NCBI GenBank assembly: GCA_036506155.1
Contig: DASXSF010000025.1
Coordinates: 1-64,000, forward strand
Length of the DNA: 64,000 bases
Source of the DNA: DASXRA01 sp036506155
Lineage (GTDB): Bacteria; Actinomycetota; Actinomycetes; Mycobacteriales; Jatrophihabitantaceae
Direction of reading: 5' to 3'
The position numbers were made by a program, and so were the translations under genes. Positions within the stretch are counted from its first letter, which is position 1; every line of letters starts with the position of its first letter. Shown here in pieces: positions 33,128 to 41,667 of the stretch. The notes beneath the pieces were generated by a model. That model made no database searches. It was not told where the DNA came from and was given only the letters and a program-made list of their open reading frames with translations.

Positions 33128-35430
33128 CTGACACGTCCCTGTCCGACTGGCTGCGCCAGCGCACCGACGACGAGCTAGCCGAACTGTTGCGCCGGCGCCC
33201 CGACCTGGCGCTGCCGGCACCGGCCGACTTCGCCATGCTGGCCAACCGCCTGGGGGTCCGCGTATCGGTCCAGCGGGCCGTCGACGGCCTGGACGCGGTG
33301 CGCCTCGCCACCCTGGAAGCACTTGTGCTCACGGGTGACGCCGCCGAAGCCGCGGCACTGCTCCCCGGCATCGACGTCGACCTCGTATTGGATGAGCTGC
33401 GCGCCACCGGACTGGTCTGGGGTGAGCAGCACCTGGTCGGGGTGGTCGCCGATGCGGTGGGGCCGTACCCGGCCGGGCTGGGCCGTCCGGCCGACCGGCT
33501 GCTCGGCGCCGTCTCGGACGTGACGCTCGCACCGGTGCTGCGCACCCTCGGCCTGCCGCCGACGGGGCAGCCCCGCTCGGGGGCGGCGGTGGCGGCCGTG
33601 CTGCGCGACCGGAGTCGCCTGCAGGCGCTGCTGGCGGGGCGCGACCCGGCTGAGCGCGACGTGCTCGACCGTCTCGCCGCCGGTCCCCCGGTGGGCGTAG
33701 TTCGGGACGCGTTGCTGCCCGCAGTGATCGACGAAGCAGCCACGCCGCCGCACCGGCTGATCGCCGCCGGCCTGCTCGTCCCGATCGATACGCAGACCGT
33801 GGAGCTGCCCCGGGAAGTGGGGCTTGCGCTGCGCGGTGGCACCCCGTTCCCCTCGATCACCGCCATGCCGCCTGCGATCACTCTTGTCGAGACGGACGTC
33901 GACCATCGCGGCACCACCGCCGTGCTCGACACGCTGCGCCAGGTCGGCGCCCTCGCCGAGCTGTGGAGCGTGGCGCCGCCTCAGGTGCTGCGTGCCGGTG
34001 GCCTCGGCGTGCGCGACCTGCGCCGCGCCGCTCGCGAGCTTTCCGTGTCCGAGGATGTCGCGGCGCTGGTCGTCGAGATCGCGGCCGCCGCGGGCCTGAT
34101 CGCCGCCTCGCACGGCATCGAGCCGGTATTCCTGCCGACGTCGGAGTACGACGCGTGGCGACGCCGCGAGCCGGCCCCGCGTTGGGTGGCGCTGGCGAAC
34201 GCGTGGCTCGGCATGACACGCCAGCCGAGCCTTGTCGGGCAGCGCGACGAACGGGACCGGCTGATCACGCCGCTCGGCCCCGACGCGGAGCGCGGCACCA
34301 TTGCGGCGCTGCGCCGTCAGGTGCTCGGCGTGCTCGCGGACCTGCCCCTCGGGACCACGCCGGCCGAGCGCGCCGATGTGCTGGCGCGGCTGGCCTGGCT
34401 CACGCCGAGGCGCGCTGCCGCCCAGCGCCGCCAGGCCGAGGCGATCCTCGCGGAGGCCGACGTGCTGGGCGTTACGGCCGCCGGCGGGCTCACCTCGTAC
34501 GGGCGCTTCGTACTTTCCGGTTCTCCGTCGGCCGCCGACACCCTCGATGCCGCATTGCCCGAGCCGGTCGACCACTTCCTCGTCCAGCCCGACCTCACCG
34601 TCGTCGTCCCGGGACCGCCGACCGCCGAGCTGGCCGATGAGCTGGGCGCGGTTGCCGACCTCGAGTCGACCGGAGGAGCCAGCGTCTACCGGATCACCGA
34701 GACCTCCGTACGCCGCGGGCTGGATACCGGCCACACTGCGGCCGGCATTACGGCGCTGTTCGACGAGCACTCCCGCACGCCCGTGCCCCAAGCGTTGCGC
34801 TACCTCGTCGAGGACGTTGCCCGCCGCCACGGCGTGCTGCGTGCCGGGACGGCGTCCGCCTATCTGCGCTGCGACGATCCGGCGCTGCTCTCACGGGTGT
34901 TGGCTGACCGGGCTTCCGCACCGCTGGAGTTGCGGCGCATCGCGCCGACGGTCGTCGTCGCGAGCGCCCCCGTCTCGCGGGTGCTCGACGTGCTGCGCGA
35001 GGCCGGCTACGCCCCGGCGGCCGAGGCGCCCGACGGCGCGCTCGTGAGGCTCGGCAGCGACGCCCCGCGCGCCCCGTCGCGGCCCACGTCCCGGCTGGTG
35101 CGCAACCGGCCCGCCGCCGACCCGACAGCCGCCGCCGGAGAGCTGATCCGGCGGCTGCGCGCCGCCGAGAAGCGGGCTGAGATCACCCGCCGCGCTGTGC
35201 CGCCTGTGCCTGGAGTCACCTCGGCGGCGACGCTCGGCCTGCTGCGCGAGGCGATCCGTGGCGGGCGGCGCATCTGGCTCGGCTACGTCGACGCGCACGG
35301 CACGTCGTCGCAACGCACCATCGAGCCGATCTCGATGGCCGGCGGGACGCTGCGCGGGCACGACGTGAGCACCGGCCGCCTCGAGGCCTTCGCGCTGCAC
35401 CACATCACCGGAGTCGGTGTACTCGACTAA
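33124..35430 (+). CDS. Helicase-associated (XPB/Ssl2-like) protein with C-terminal WYL-type domain
   Basis: 768 residues from GTG 33124. It lacks Walker motifs, so it is not itself a helicase. The N-terminal 250 residues (LADELAELLRRRPDLALPAP-like start, then winged-helix repeats such as LATLEALVLTGDAAEAAALL) and the helicase-C-like region at about 430-600 (VDHFLVQPDLTVVVPGPPTA; YRITETSVRRGLDTGHTAAG) match the actinobacterial Rv0862c-like family. Residues 700-768 form a WYL-type ligand-binding domain (GRRIWLGYVDAHGTSS). In mycobacteria it adjoins the XPB gene; here XPB is 6.2 kb downstream. Probable partner or regulator in DNA repair. Confidence 0.85.
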   Translation: MTDTSLSDWLRQRTDDELAELLRRRPDLALPAPADFAMLANRLGVRVSVQRAVDGLDAVRLATLEALVLTGDAAEAAALLPGIDVDLVLDELRATGLVWGEQHLVGVVADAVGPYPAGLGRPADRLLGAVSDVTLAPVLRTLGLPPTGQPRSGAAVAAVLRDRSRLQALLAGRDPAERDVLDRLAAGPPVGVVRDALLPAVIDEAATPPHRLIAAGLLVPIDTQTVELPREVGLALRGGTPFPSITAMPPAITLVETDVDHRGTTAVLDTLRQVGALAELWSVAPPQVLRAGGLGVRDLRRAARELSVSEDVAALVVEIAAAAGLIAASHGIEPVFLPTSEYDAWRRREPAPRWVALANAWLGMTRQPSLVGQRDERDRLITPLGPDAERGTIAALRRQVLGVLADLPLGTTPAERADVLARLAWLTPRRAAAQRRQAEAILAEADVLGVTAAGGLTSYGRFVLSGSPSAADTLDAALPEPVDHFLVQPDLTVVVPGPPTAELADELGAVADLESTGGASVYRITETSVRRGLDTGHTAAGITALFDEHSRTPVPQALRYLVEDVARRHGVLRAGTASAYLRCDDPALLSRVLADRASAPLELRRIAPTVVVASAPVSRVLDVLREAGYAPAAEAPDGALVRLGSDAPRAPSRPTSRLVRNRPAADPTAAAGELIRRLRAAEKRAEITRRAVPPVPGVTSAATLGLLREAIRGGRRIWLGYVDAHGTSSQRTIEPISMAGGTLRGHDVSTGRLEAFALHHITGVGVLD

Positions 35431-35545
35431 TCCGCCGGATGTGTCTTTCGGCGGCGCCCGCAGGGGGCGCACGCCTCAGGCCACTCCGCGCCTTCGGCGC
35501 GGGCCGCGTCGCGGCCGGCGGGCTCTTCGCGCGAGCGCTCATCGC
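35431..35545 (-). repeat. Three-hairpin repeat, copy 4 (full length, inverted)
   Basis: Reverse-oriented copy filling the whole convergent gap between the helicase-WYL gene (stop 35430) and the EamA gene (stop 35545). It contains perfect CCGCGCC-GAA-GGCGCGG and GGCCGCGACGCGGCC stems. With copy 3 it makes a pair of inverted repeats bracketing 3.1 kb. Confidence 0.9.
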
Positions 35546-36426
35546 TAGTCCCTGTGCACGGCGACGCCGGCCACGACCAAGGCGATGCCGGCCAGGTCGC
35601 GCGGCGTGGGCACCTGCGACAGCACGAGCAGCCCGATCACCGTCGCAGTGGCCGGCAAGAGGGCGAGCATCAGCGCGAACGTGGCACGCGGCAGTCGCGC
35701 CATTGCCAGCTGGTCCGTCACGTACGGAATGACCGACGAGCAGAGGCCGACCGCAATGCCCCACAGCAGCCAGACCGGATGCGTGAACGCCGGTACGGCC
35801 TGCCCGATCGCGAACGGCGTGGCCACCACAGCCGCGACCAGCATTGCCGCGCCGAGCCGGTCGAGCTTGTCACCGCTGTCCGCGACCTCGCTGTTCGCGA
35901 TCCGGTGGCCGAGCAGCACGTACAGCATGAAGCCGGCGCAGTTGGCGAATGCGAACGCAAAGCCGAGCGGCTCGCCGCCCAGGCGCACGTCGGTCAGCAC
36001 GAATACGCCGGCGATCGCCAGCACGAGGGCACCGACATTGCGCCGCCTCCGCGTGCCCGCGGCGGCCAGGACGATGGTGCCGAGGAACTCGATAGCACCG
36101 ACCGTAGCGAGAGGCAGGCGGTCGATCGCCAGGTAGAACAGCGAGTTCATCGCGGCGAGGACGACGCCGAGCGCGAGCAGCAGGCGTCGCTCGTCGGGGC
36201 TCCGGAATAGCCGCCACGGACGCCGCCAGATGCCGAACACGAGCGCGGCACTGGCGATGCGGAGCCACGCGACGCCGAGCACGTCCACGTGCGCGAACAG
36301 CAGCACGGCGAACGATGGCCCGAGGTAGTGGAACACGGCGCTGACGAGGAAGAAGCACGGTGCCGGCACCCGGTCGGACCGGGACGGCCGGGAGAGCCGG
36401 GCGGGTGGTGACGGGGCCAGCTGCAT
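35545..36426 (-). CDS. EamA-family (DMT) transporter
   Basis: 293 residues from ATG 36426. Ten predicted TM helices in two EamA repeats: FAVLLFAHVDVLGVAWLRIA, MNSLFYLAIDRLPLATVGAI, FANCAGFMLYVLLGHRIA and ALLPATATVIGLLVLSQVPT. This is the RhtA-type metabolite/amino-acid exporter branch. Divergent from an Lrp/AsnC regulator with a 62-bp spacer, a common arrangement for amino-acid export genes. Confidence 0.9.
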   Translation of the reverse strand: MQLAPSPPARLSRPSRSDRVPAPCFFLVSAVFHYLGPSFAVLLFAHVDVLGVAWLRIASAALVFGIWRRPWRLFRSPDERRLLLALGVVLAAMNSLFYLAIDRLPLATVGAIEFLGTIVLAAAGTRRRRNVGALVLAIAGVFVLTDVRLGGEPLGFAFAFANCAGFMLYVLLGHRIANSEVADSGDKLDRLGAAMLVAAVVATPFAIGQAVPAFTHPVWLLWGIAVGLCSSVIPYVTDQLAMARLPRATFALMLALLPATATVIGLLVLSQVPTPRDLAGIALVVAGVAVHRD

Positions 36427-36488
36427 GCAACTAGGGTGGCAAGCCAGAGCCCGCCAAGGAATCGCATTCTTAAGGCGAGGAGGCCGAA

Positions 36489-36950
36489 ATGACTTCAGAG
36501 TCAAGGCAGACCGAGCTCGACGACGTGAACCGCCAACTCCTGCGCGAGCTCCAGGCCAATCCCCGCATCACCATGTCGGCGCTCGCCAGGCTGGTGGGCA
36601 TGTCCGCGCCGGCGGTCACCGAACGGGTGCAGCGTCTGGAACGGTCCGGGGTCATCGCCGGCTACCGCGTCGACATCGACCCCGCCGCGCTCGGCATGCC
36701 GGTCGCTGCCTACGCGCGCATCCGCCCGGTGCCGGGCCAATTGCCGAAGATCGCAGCGCTCGCGAAACGCATGCCCGAGGTCAGCGAGTGCCACCGCATC
36801 ACCGGCGAGGACTGCTTTCTCGTCAAGGTCCACGCGCCGACCATCGACGGGCTGGAGCAGATCTTGGACCAGTTCCTCGTGCACGGGACCACGGTGACCT
36901 CGATCGTCGTGGCGAGCCCGGTGCCAGCGCGCGCGCTGCCCGTGCCGTGA
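36489..36950 (+). CDS. Lrp/AsnC-family regulator
   Basis: 153 residues from ATG 36489 preceded by GAGGAGG. N-terminal winged helix (VNRQLLRELQANPRITMSAL, recognition helix SAPAVTERVQRLERSG) and C-terminal RAM ligand-binding domain (VAAYARIRPVPGQLPKIAAL; ECHRITGEDCFLVKVHAPTI). Feast/famine regulators bind amino acids and commonly control a neighbouring exporter, here the divergent EamA gene. The ligand is unknown. Confidence 0.92.
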   Translation: MTSESRQTELDDVNRQLLRELQANPRITMSALARLVGMSAPAVTERVQRLERSGVIAGYRVDIDPAALGMPVAAYARIRPVPGQLPKIAALAKRMPEVSECHRITGEDCFLVKVHAPTIDGLEQILDQFLVHGTTVTSIVVASPVPARALPVP

Positions 36951-36976
36951 CGGCGCCATGGGGCAAGATGGCGAGT

Positions 36977-37975
36977 ATGGCGCGGGTGCTGGCGGTCGAC
37001 GGCAACTCCCTGGTGCACCGGGCCTACCACTCGCAGGCGCGCACCGGCCACCAGACCTGGGCGGTGCGGGGGCTGCTGTCCCAACTCGTCACCGCCGTCG
37101 AGCGCGTGTGCCCGGCAGCCATCGTCATCGGCTTCGACGACCCGGACGCCAGCGTGCGCCGCGACACCTGGCCGCAGTACAAGGCGCAGCGGGCCGACAA
37201 GCTTTCCACCCTGGTCGATCAGCTGAGGTACGCCGCCGAGGTGCTGGACGAGCTCGGCGTCGCGGTGGTCGTCCCGCCCGGCCTGGAGGCCGACGACGTT
37301 CTCGCATCGGCGGCGCGCTTCGCCGCCGGTCAGGGTGCAAGCACCGTGATCATGACGTCCGATCGCGACGCGTTCTCGCTGATCGACGACACGACGAGCG
37401 TGCTGCGCATCATCGACGGCGGGGTTGAGGCATCCCCGTTGCTCACGCCCGCCCGGCTCACGACGCTGCTCGGGGTGCGTCCGGACCAGTACCGGGACTT
37501 CGCTGCGCTTCGCGGCGACGCGTCCGACAACCTGCCCGGGGTGCGCGGCATCGGCCCCAAGACGGCGGCCACCCTGCTGCGCGAGCTGGGCGGAGCGCAG
37601 GCGGCATTCGACGACGTGGCGTGCGGCGGTGAGCGCGTCGTCGCGGCGATCGGCCCGGCCGGGGCACGCCGGCTCGGCGCGCCCGGGGCCCGGGAGGCAT
37701 GGCAGCTGAACTGCCAGGTCATGGCAATGCGCGACGACCTACCGCTTCGCCTCGACCTGAGCGGCGGCCGCGGATGCCTGCCGCTGGACCCCGCACCCGT
37801 GCGGGCGACGTTCCTGAGGCAGCAACTCACGTGGACCCTCAACGCCGCACTGCGCGCGCTGTGCGACCAGGAGCCACGCGACGCGCAGTGGCCCGATGAG
37901 CCCGTCGCCAACTGGGCGGCGCGCCCGCGGTTCGCGCGGCTCGCGCCCAAGGCGCATCAGCCCGCCCTGTTCTAG
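36977..37975 (+). CDS. 5'-3' exonuclease / flap endonuclease-like (PolA N-terminal domain family)
   Basis: 332 residues from ATG 36977 (ATG 36968 possible). Acidic metal ligands typical of the FEN family are visible: LAVDGNSLVHRAY, VIGFDDPDASVRRDTWPQYK, GLEADDVLASAA, VIMTSDRDAFSLI, then the helix-hairpin-helix GVRGIGPKTAATLLRELGGA and LRGDASDNLPG. Stand-alone version without polymerase domain. It would cut 5' flaps or degrade RNA primers. Possibly coupled to repair with nearby XPB genes (inference). A family-B hairpin follows. Confidence 0.9.
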   Translation: MARVLAVDGNSLVHRAYHSQARTGHQTWAVRGLLSQLVTAVERVCPAAIVIGFDDPDASVRRDTWPQYKAQRADKLSTLVDQLRYAAEVLDELGVAVVVPPGLEADDVLASAARFAAGQGASTVIMTSDRDAFSLIDDTTSVLRIIDGGVEASPLLTPARLTTLLGVRPDQYRDFAALRGDASDNLPGVRGIGPKTAATLLRELGGAQAAFDDVACGGERVVAAIGPAGARRLGAPGAREAWQLNCQVMAMRDDLPLRLDLSGGRGCLPLDPAPVRATFLRQQLTWTLNAALRALCDQEPRDAQWPDEPVANWAARPRFARLAPKAHQPALF

Positions 37976-38023
37976 CGCAGCCAGCCTCACGCGAAGAACC
38001 CCGGCGCAGCTACCGTCGCCGGA

Positions 38024-38068
38024 TGATCTTGGACTTGTGGTCGATATTCAGCCAGAAGTCCAAGATCA
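38024..38068. terminator. Hairpin, family B copy 2 (convergent junction)
   Basis: TGATCTTGGACTTGTGGTCG at 38024-38043 and CCAGAAGTCCAAGATCA at 38052-38068, pairing over 17 bp with one mismatch. It is clearly related to 3531-3575 and sits between the convergent exonuclease and DeoR genes. Mismatches concentrate in the loop-proximal part. Confidence 0.65.
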
Positions 38069-38087
38069 CGCGGATGCAGTTGATGCG

Positions 38088-38870
38088 TCAGGCGCGGACG
38101 ACTTCGAGGCCGGCGTCGAGGTAGCCCCGGATGGCGTCGTCGCCAGCCCCCGTGTCGGTCACGAGGACGTCGATCGACTGCAACGGGAACAGCCGGGCGA
38201 ACGCGCGGTGCCCGAGCTTGGAGCTGTCCGCGACGACGATAACCTTGCGGGCGCGCGAGGCCATGAGCCGATTGATGGCCGCCTCACTCTCCTCGTGAGT
38301 TGTTGCCCCGGCGTCCAGGTCGATTGCGTCGACGCCGAGCACGGCGACGTCCAGCGACAGCTGCTCGAGGACGCCGCTGGCCAGTGGTCCGATCAGCTCG
38401 TAGGACTGCGGCCGGGCGACCCCGCCGGTCACTACGATCTTCAGGTGCGCACGTACGGCCAGTTCGGTGGCGATGTTCAGCGAATTGGTGACGACGGTGA
38501 TGGAAGGGTTGTAGGACGAGTGCGGGTCGCCGCGCAGGGCCAGTGCGCGTGCCACCTCGGTCGTCGTGGTGCCGCCGTTCAGGCCGACGATCGTGCCCGC
38601 TCCTATCATCTCGGCGACCGCCTTGCCGATGCGCTGCTTCTCCGAAGCGTGCCGGGCGGCCTTGTAGCGCAGTGGGAGGTCGTAGGCGGCGTTGTTGCTC
38701 ACCGCACCCCCGTGGGTACGAGTGAGCAGTTGCTGCCGGGAGAGCACGTCGAGGTCGCGCCGGATCGTGGCCGCCGAGACATGCAGCTCGGCTGCAGCCA
38801 GGTCGACGTCAAGGCTGCCGTCGCGCCCGAGCAGTTCCAGGATCGCACCCAGCCGTTCGTACTTGCCCAT
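38088..38870 (-). CDS. DeoR-family transcriptional regulator (sugar cluster)
   Basis: 260 residues from ATG 38870. N-terminal DeoR HTH (RLGAILELLGRDGSLDVDLA; SAATIRRDLDVLSRQQLL), then a sugar-phosphate-isomerase-like effector domain (IVGLNGGTTTTEVARAL; VVVADSSKLGHRAFARLFPL). Typically binds a phosphorylated sugar and represses the divergent catabolic genes, here SIS-ROK-aldolase. Confidence 0.92.
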   Translation of the reverse strand: MGKYERLGAILELLGRDGSLDVDLAAAELHVSAATIRRDLDVLSRQQLLTRTHGGAVSNNAAYDLPLRYKAARHASEKQRIGKAVAEMIGAGTIVGLNGGTTTTEVARALALRGDPHSSYNPSITVVTNSLNIATELAVRAHLKIVVTGGVARPQSYELIGPLASGVLEQLSLDVAVLGVDAIDLDAGATTHEESEAAINRLMASRARKVIVVADSSKLGHRAFARLFPLQSIDVLVTDTGAGDDAIRGYLDAGLEVVRA

Positions 38871-38978
38871 CTCGCCCCGTTCCCGGAGGCCGTTTCCTGC
38901 AAGACCAAGGATTGAGACAGTACGCGTCGTAGTGCCGTAAGAATGAGCATGCCCGCGCGATGAATTGGGAGCGCCCAG

Positions 38979-39851
38979 ATGACGTTCGTCGAGGACGAGA
39001 TCGCAAGCCAGCCTGACTGCTGGCTGGCCGCCACCGAGCAGGCCAAGTCGACGCCGCTGCCGGCCGCCGGCGAGCGGGTCGCAGTGGTGGGCTGCGGCAC
39101 GTCGTGGTTCGTGGCCCAGTGCTATGCGGTGCTGCGCGAGCAGGCCGGGCTGGGCGAAACGGACGCGTTCGCCGCCTCTGAGGCGCCGATTGACCGAGCG
39201 TACGACCGCATCGTGGCGATTACGCGGTCGGGCACGACGACCGAAGTGCTGGACGTGCTGCGCCACGCGCCGGTACCGACGGTCGCCATCACCGCCGACG
39301 GCAGTACGCCCGCTGCGGACGCCGCCACCGACACTGTCGCCCTCCCGTTCGCAGACGAGCGCTCGGTGGTGCAGACCCGGTTCGCCACGACGACGCTGGC
39401 CCTGCTGCGCGCGCACGTCGGCGAGGACCTCAGCAGCGTTATCGCCGATGGGCGCACCGCCTTGACGAGCGAGCTACCCGACGGCGCGCTGGACGGCAGT
39501 CAGTTCACGTTCCTGGGCCGGGGCTGGACGGTCGGGCTGGCCAACGAGGCGGCGCTGAAGTTCCGAGAGGCGTCGCTGTCCTGGTCGGAGTCGTATCCCG
39601 CCATGGAGTATCGGCACGGGCCGATCAGCATTGCCGACGCCAGCAGCCTGGTGTGGATGTTCGGCGAGGCCCCGGACCGGCTGCGCGACGAGGTCGCCGG
39701 CACGGGCGCCATCTGGGTCGATTCGCTGCGCGACCCGATGGCGGAGTTGATCCGCGCGCAGCGGGCTGCCGTAGCACTCGGGCAGGCCCGCGGCCTCGAC
39801 CCGGACAAGCCCCGTCACCTCACGCGCTCGGTGATCCTCGACCGGGCATAG
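38979..39851 (+). CDS. SIS-domain sugar isomerase/deaminase (AgaS/FrlB-like)
   Basis: 290 residues from ATG 38979 (GGGAG 8 bases upstream). Two SIS domains: VAVVGCGTSWFVAQCYAVLR with ITRSGTTTEVLDVL, and FLGRGWTVGLANEAALKFRE, then YPAMEYRHGPISIADAS (the GlmS-type isomerase His-Gly motif). The N-terminal glutaminase domain of GlmS is absent, so it probably deaminates/isomerises an amino-sugar phosphate or deglycates. First gene of the DeoR-controlled run. Confidence 0.87.
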   Translation: MTFVEDEIASQPDCWLAATEQAKSTPLPAAGERVAVVGCGTSWFVAQCYAVLREQAGLGETDAFAASEAPIDRAYDRIVAITRSGTTTEVLDVLRHAPVPTVAITADGSTPAADAATDTVALPFADERSVVQTRFATTTLALLRAHVGEDLSSVIADGRTALTSELPDGALDGSQFTFLGRGWTVGLANEAALKFREASLSWSESYPAMEYRHGPISIADASSLVWMFGEAPDRLRDEVAGTGAIWVDSLRDPMAELIRAQRAAVALGQARGLDPDKPRHLTRSVILDRA

Positions 39852-39860
39852 GTTGCCGGT

Positions 39861-40754
39861 ATGGAGTGCGTTGTCGCGCTGGACGTCGGCGGCACCTCGA
39901 TGAAGGCCGCCCTGGTGGACGACGCCTACCGCGTGATCGCGTCCCGCCGCATCGCGACGCGACGCGAGGACGGCCCGGACGCTGTCGTCGAGCGCATCCT
40001 CGATGCTTCAGCCGACCAGCAGGCAGCCGCTGTGCGGCAGGGCTTCCTGGTTCGCGCAGCAGGCGTCGTCGTGCCGGGCATCGTCGACGACGGCGTCGCC
40101 GTCTTCTCGGCCAACCTCGGTTGGCGTGACGTGCCGCTACGCGAGCTGGTGCACAAGCGGCTCGGCGTCCCGGTGGCCTTCGAGCACGACGTACGTGCCG
40201 GCGGTCTCGCCGAGGGGCAGCTCGGCGCCGCACGCGGGGCCGGCGATTACCTGTTCATGCCCATCGGCACCGGCATCGCCGGGGCGGTCGTCATCGATGG
40301 CCGCCCATACTCGGGGCACGGGTACGGCGGGGAGATCGGGCACTTGATCATCGAACCCGACGGCCCGATATGCGGCTGCGGGGCGCGTGGCTGCCTGGAA
40401 GCGATCGCCTCCGCTGCCGCGATCGACCGCGAATACGCGCTGCGCAGCGGGCGGAGGGCGAATGGCCTGGTGTCAGAGCTCGTCGTGGCCGGCGATCCCG
40501 ACGCGCGCGCCGTCTGGCAGCGCGCCGTCCGTGCGTTGGCACGTGCGTTGCAGGCATACGTGACACTGCTCGCTCCGGAACTGGTGGTCATCGGCGGCGG
40601 GCTCGCCGGTGCCGGCGACGTGCTGATGGAGCCTCTGGCCGACGCGCTCGACGCATTGCTGACGTTTCAGCGGCGTCCCCGCCTGGTGCGCGCCGAGTTG
40701 GGCGATCAGGCCGGCGCGCTCGGCGCCGCGCTTCTCGCGTGGCGGCTGGCATGA
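39861..40754 (+). CDS. ROK-family sugar kinase
   Basis: 297 residues. ATP-binding DVGGTSMKAALVDD, catalytic Asp region AFEHDVRAGGLAEGQLG, GYGGEIGHLIIEPDGP and the zinc-binding ROK signature CGCGARGCLEAIAS. It should phosphorylate a hexose or N-acetylhexosamine. Positioned 9 bp after the SIS gene and overlapping the aldolase start (ATGA). Confidence 0.9.
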   Translation: MECVVALDVGGTSMKAALVDDAYRVIASRRIATRREDGPDAVVERILDASADQQAAAVRQGFLVRAAGVVVPGIVDDGVAVFSANLGWRDVPLRELVHKRLGVPVAFEHDVRAGGLAEGQLGAARGAGDYLFMPIGTGIAGAVVIDGRPYSGHGYGGEIGHLIIEPDGPICGCGARGCLEAIASAAAIDREYALRSGRRANGLVSELVVAGDPDARAVWQRAVRALARALQAYVTLLAPELVVIGGGLAGAGDVLMEPLADALDALLTFQRRPRLVRAELGDQAGALGAALLAWRLA

Positions 40755-41584
40755 CGCTGACGTCCACCGCCGACATCGTCGGCGACGCTGCCCGGGCCGG
40801 TGCCGGGGCCGGTGCGTTCAACGTGATCACGATCGAGCACGCCGAGGCGATCGCTCAGGGCGCGGACGCCGCCAGACGCAAAGCCATCCTTTCGGTCAGC
40901 GAGAACGCGGCGCGCTATCACGGCGGGCTCGCCCCGATCGCGGCAGCGACGCTGGCCCTGGCGGCAGCCGCCGAGATGCCGATGTCCGTGCACCTGGACC
41001 ACGCGACCGACCCGGCCCTGGTCCGGGAAGCGATCGCCCTCGGCATCGGCTCGGTCATGTTCGACGCCTCTGCGCTCGACTATGCCGCGAACGTGGCGGC
41101 GACAGCGGCGGTCGTCGCGCAATGCCACGACGCCGGCGTCTGGGTAGAGGCGGAACTCGGCGAGGTCGGCGGCAAGGACGGCGTGCACGCGCCGGGCGCA
41201 CGCACCGATCCGGGCGAGGCTCGTTCGTTCGTCGAGCGCACCGGCGTCGACGCGCTGGCCGTCGCCGTGGGGACGAGCCACGCGATGCTCACTCGTGACG
41301 CGGTCCTGGATTTCGACCTGATCGCGGCGCTGCGCGACGCGGTTCCGGTGCCACTGGTGCTGCACGGCTCGTCGGGCGTGCCGGACGACGGGCTGCGCCA
41401 GGCCGTCGCCGGTGGCATTGCCAAGGTCAACATCGGAACGCAGCTGAACAAGGCGTTCACGAGGGCTGTGCGGGAGCACCTCGGCGCCGATCCGAAGGCC
41501 GTCGACCCCCGGACCTACCTGGGCGCCGCCCGCACCGCGGTGGCCGGCGAGGTCGCCCGGCTGCTGGCTGTGCTGCGGCCATAG
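40751..41584 (+). CDS. Class II aldolase (FbaA/tagatose-bisphosphate type)
   Basis: 277 residues from ATG 40751. Zinc-dependent motifs MSVHLDHATDPALVREAIAL (catalytic Asp and His ligand), VWVEAELGEVGGKDG (Glu), VAVGTSHAML (His) and PLVLHGSSGVPDDGLRQAVA (His, phosphate-binding). FbaA, GatY/KbaY and AgaY share this fold; the short DeoR/SIS/ROK context favours a tagatose- or amino-sugar-derived substrate. Confidence 0.9.
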   Translation: MTLTSTADIVGDAARAGAGAGAFNVITIEHAEAIAQGADAARRKAILSVSENAARYHGGLAPIAAATLALAAAAEMPMSVHLDHATDPALVREAIALGIGSVMFDASALDYAANVAATAAVVAQCHDAGVWVEAELGEVGGKDGVHAPGARTDPGEARSFVERTGVDALAVAVGTSHAMLTRDAVLDFDLIAALRDAVPVPLVLHGSSGVPDDGLRQAVAGGIAKVNIGTQLNKAFTRAVREHLGADPKAVDPRTYLGAARTAVAGEVARLLAVLRP

Positions 41585-41591
41585 AACATCC

Positions 41592-41632
41592 CGCCTACGC
41601 GGCGGCGGGCTCTTCGCGCCAGCGCTCATCGC
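41592..41632 (-). repeat. Three-hairpin repeat, copy 5 (partial)
   Basis: Reverse-strand copy of about 40 bp: its complement reads GCGATGAGCGCTGGCGCGAA, then GAGCCCGCCGCCGCG. It lies between the aldolase and the co-directional XPB gene. Confidence 0.75.
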
Positions 41633-41667
41633 CGGCCTGTCGGTGCGATCTGGGAGAATGGCTCGAC

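Noticed and set aside
32171..35545. Composite transposon bounded by inverted repeats
   Set aside because: No transposase or target-site duplication; internal genes are conserved core genes, and similar repeats occur elsewhere as solo copies.
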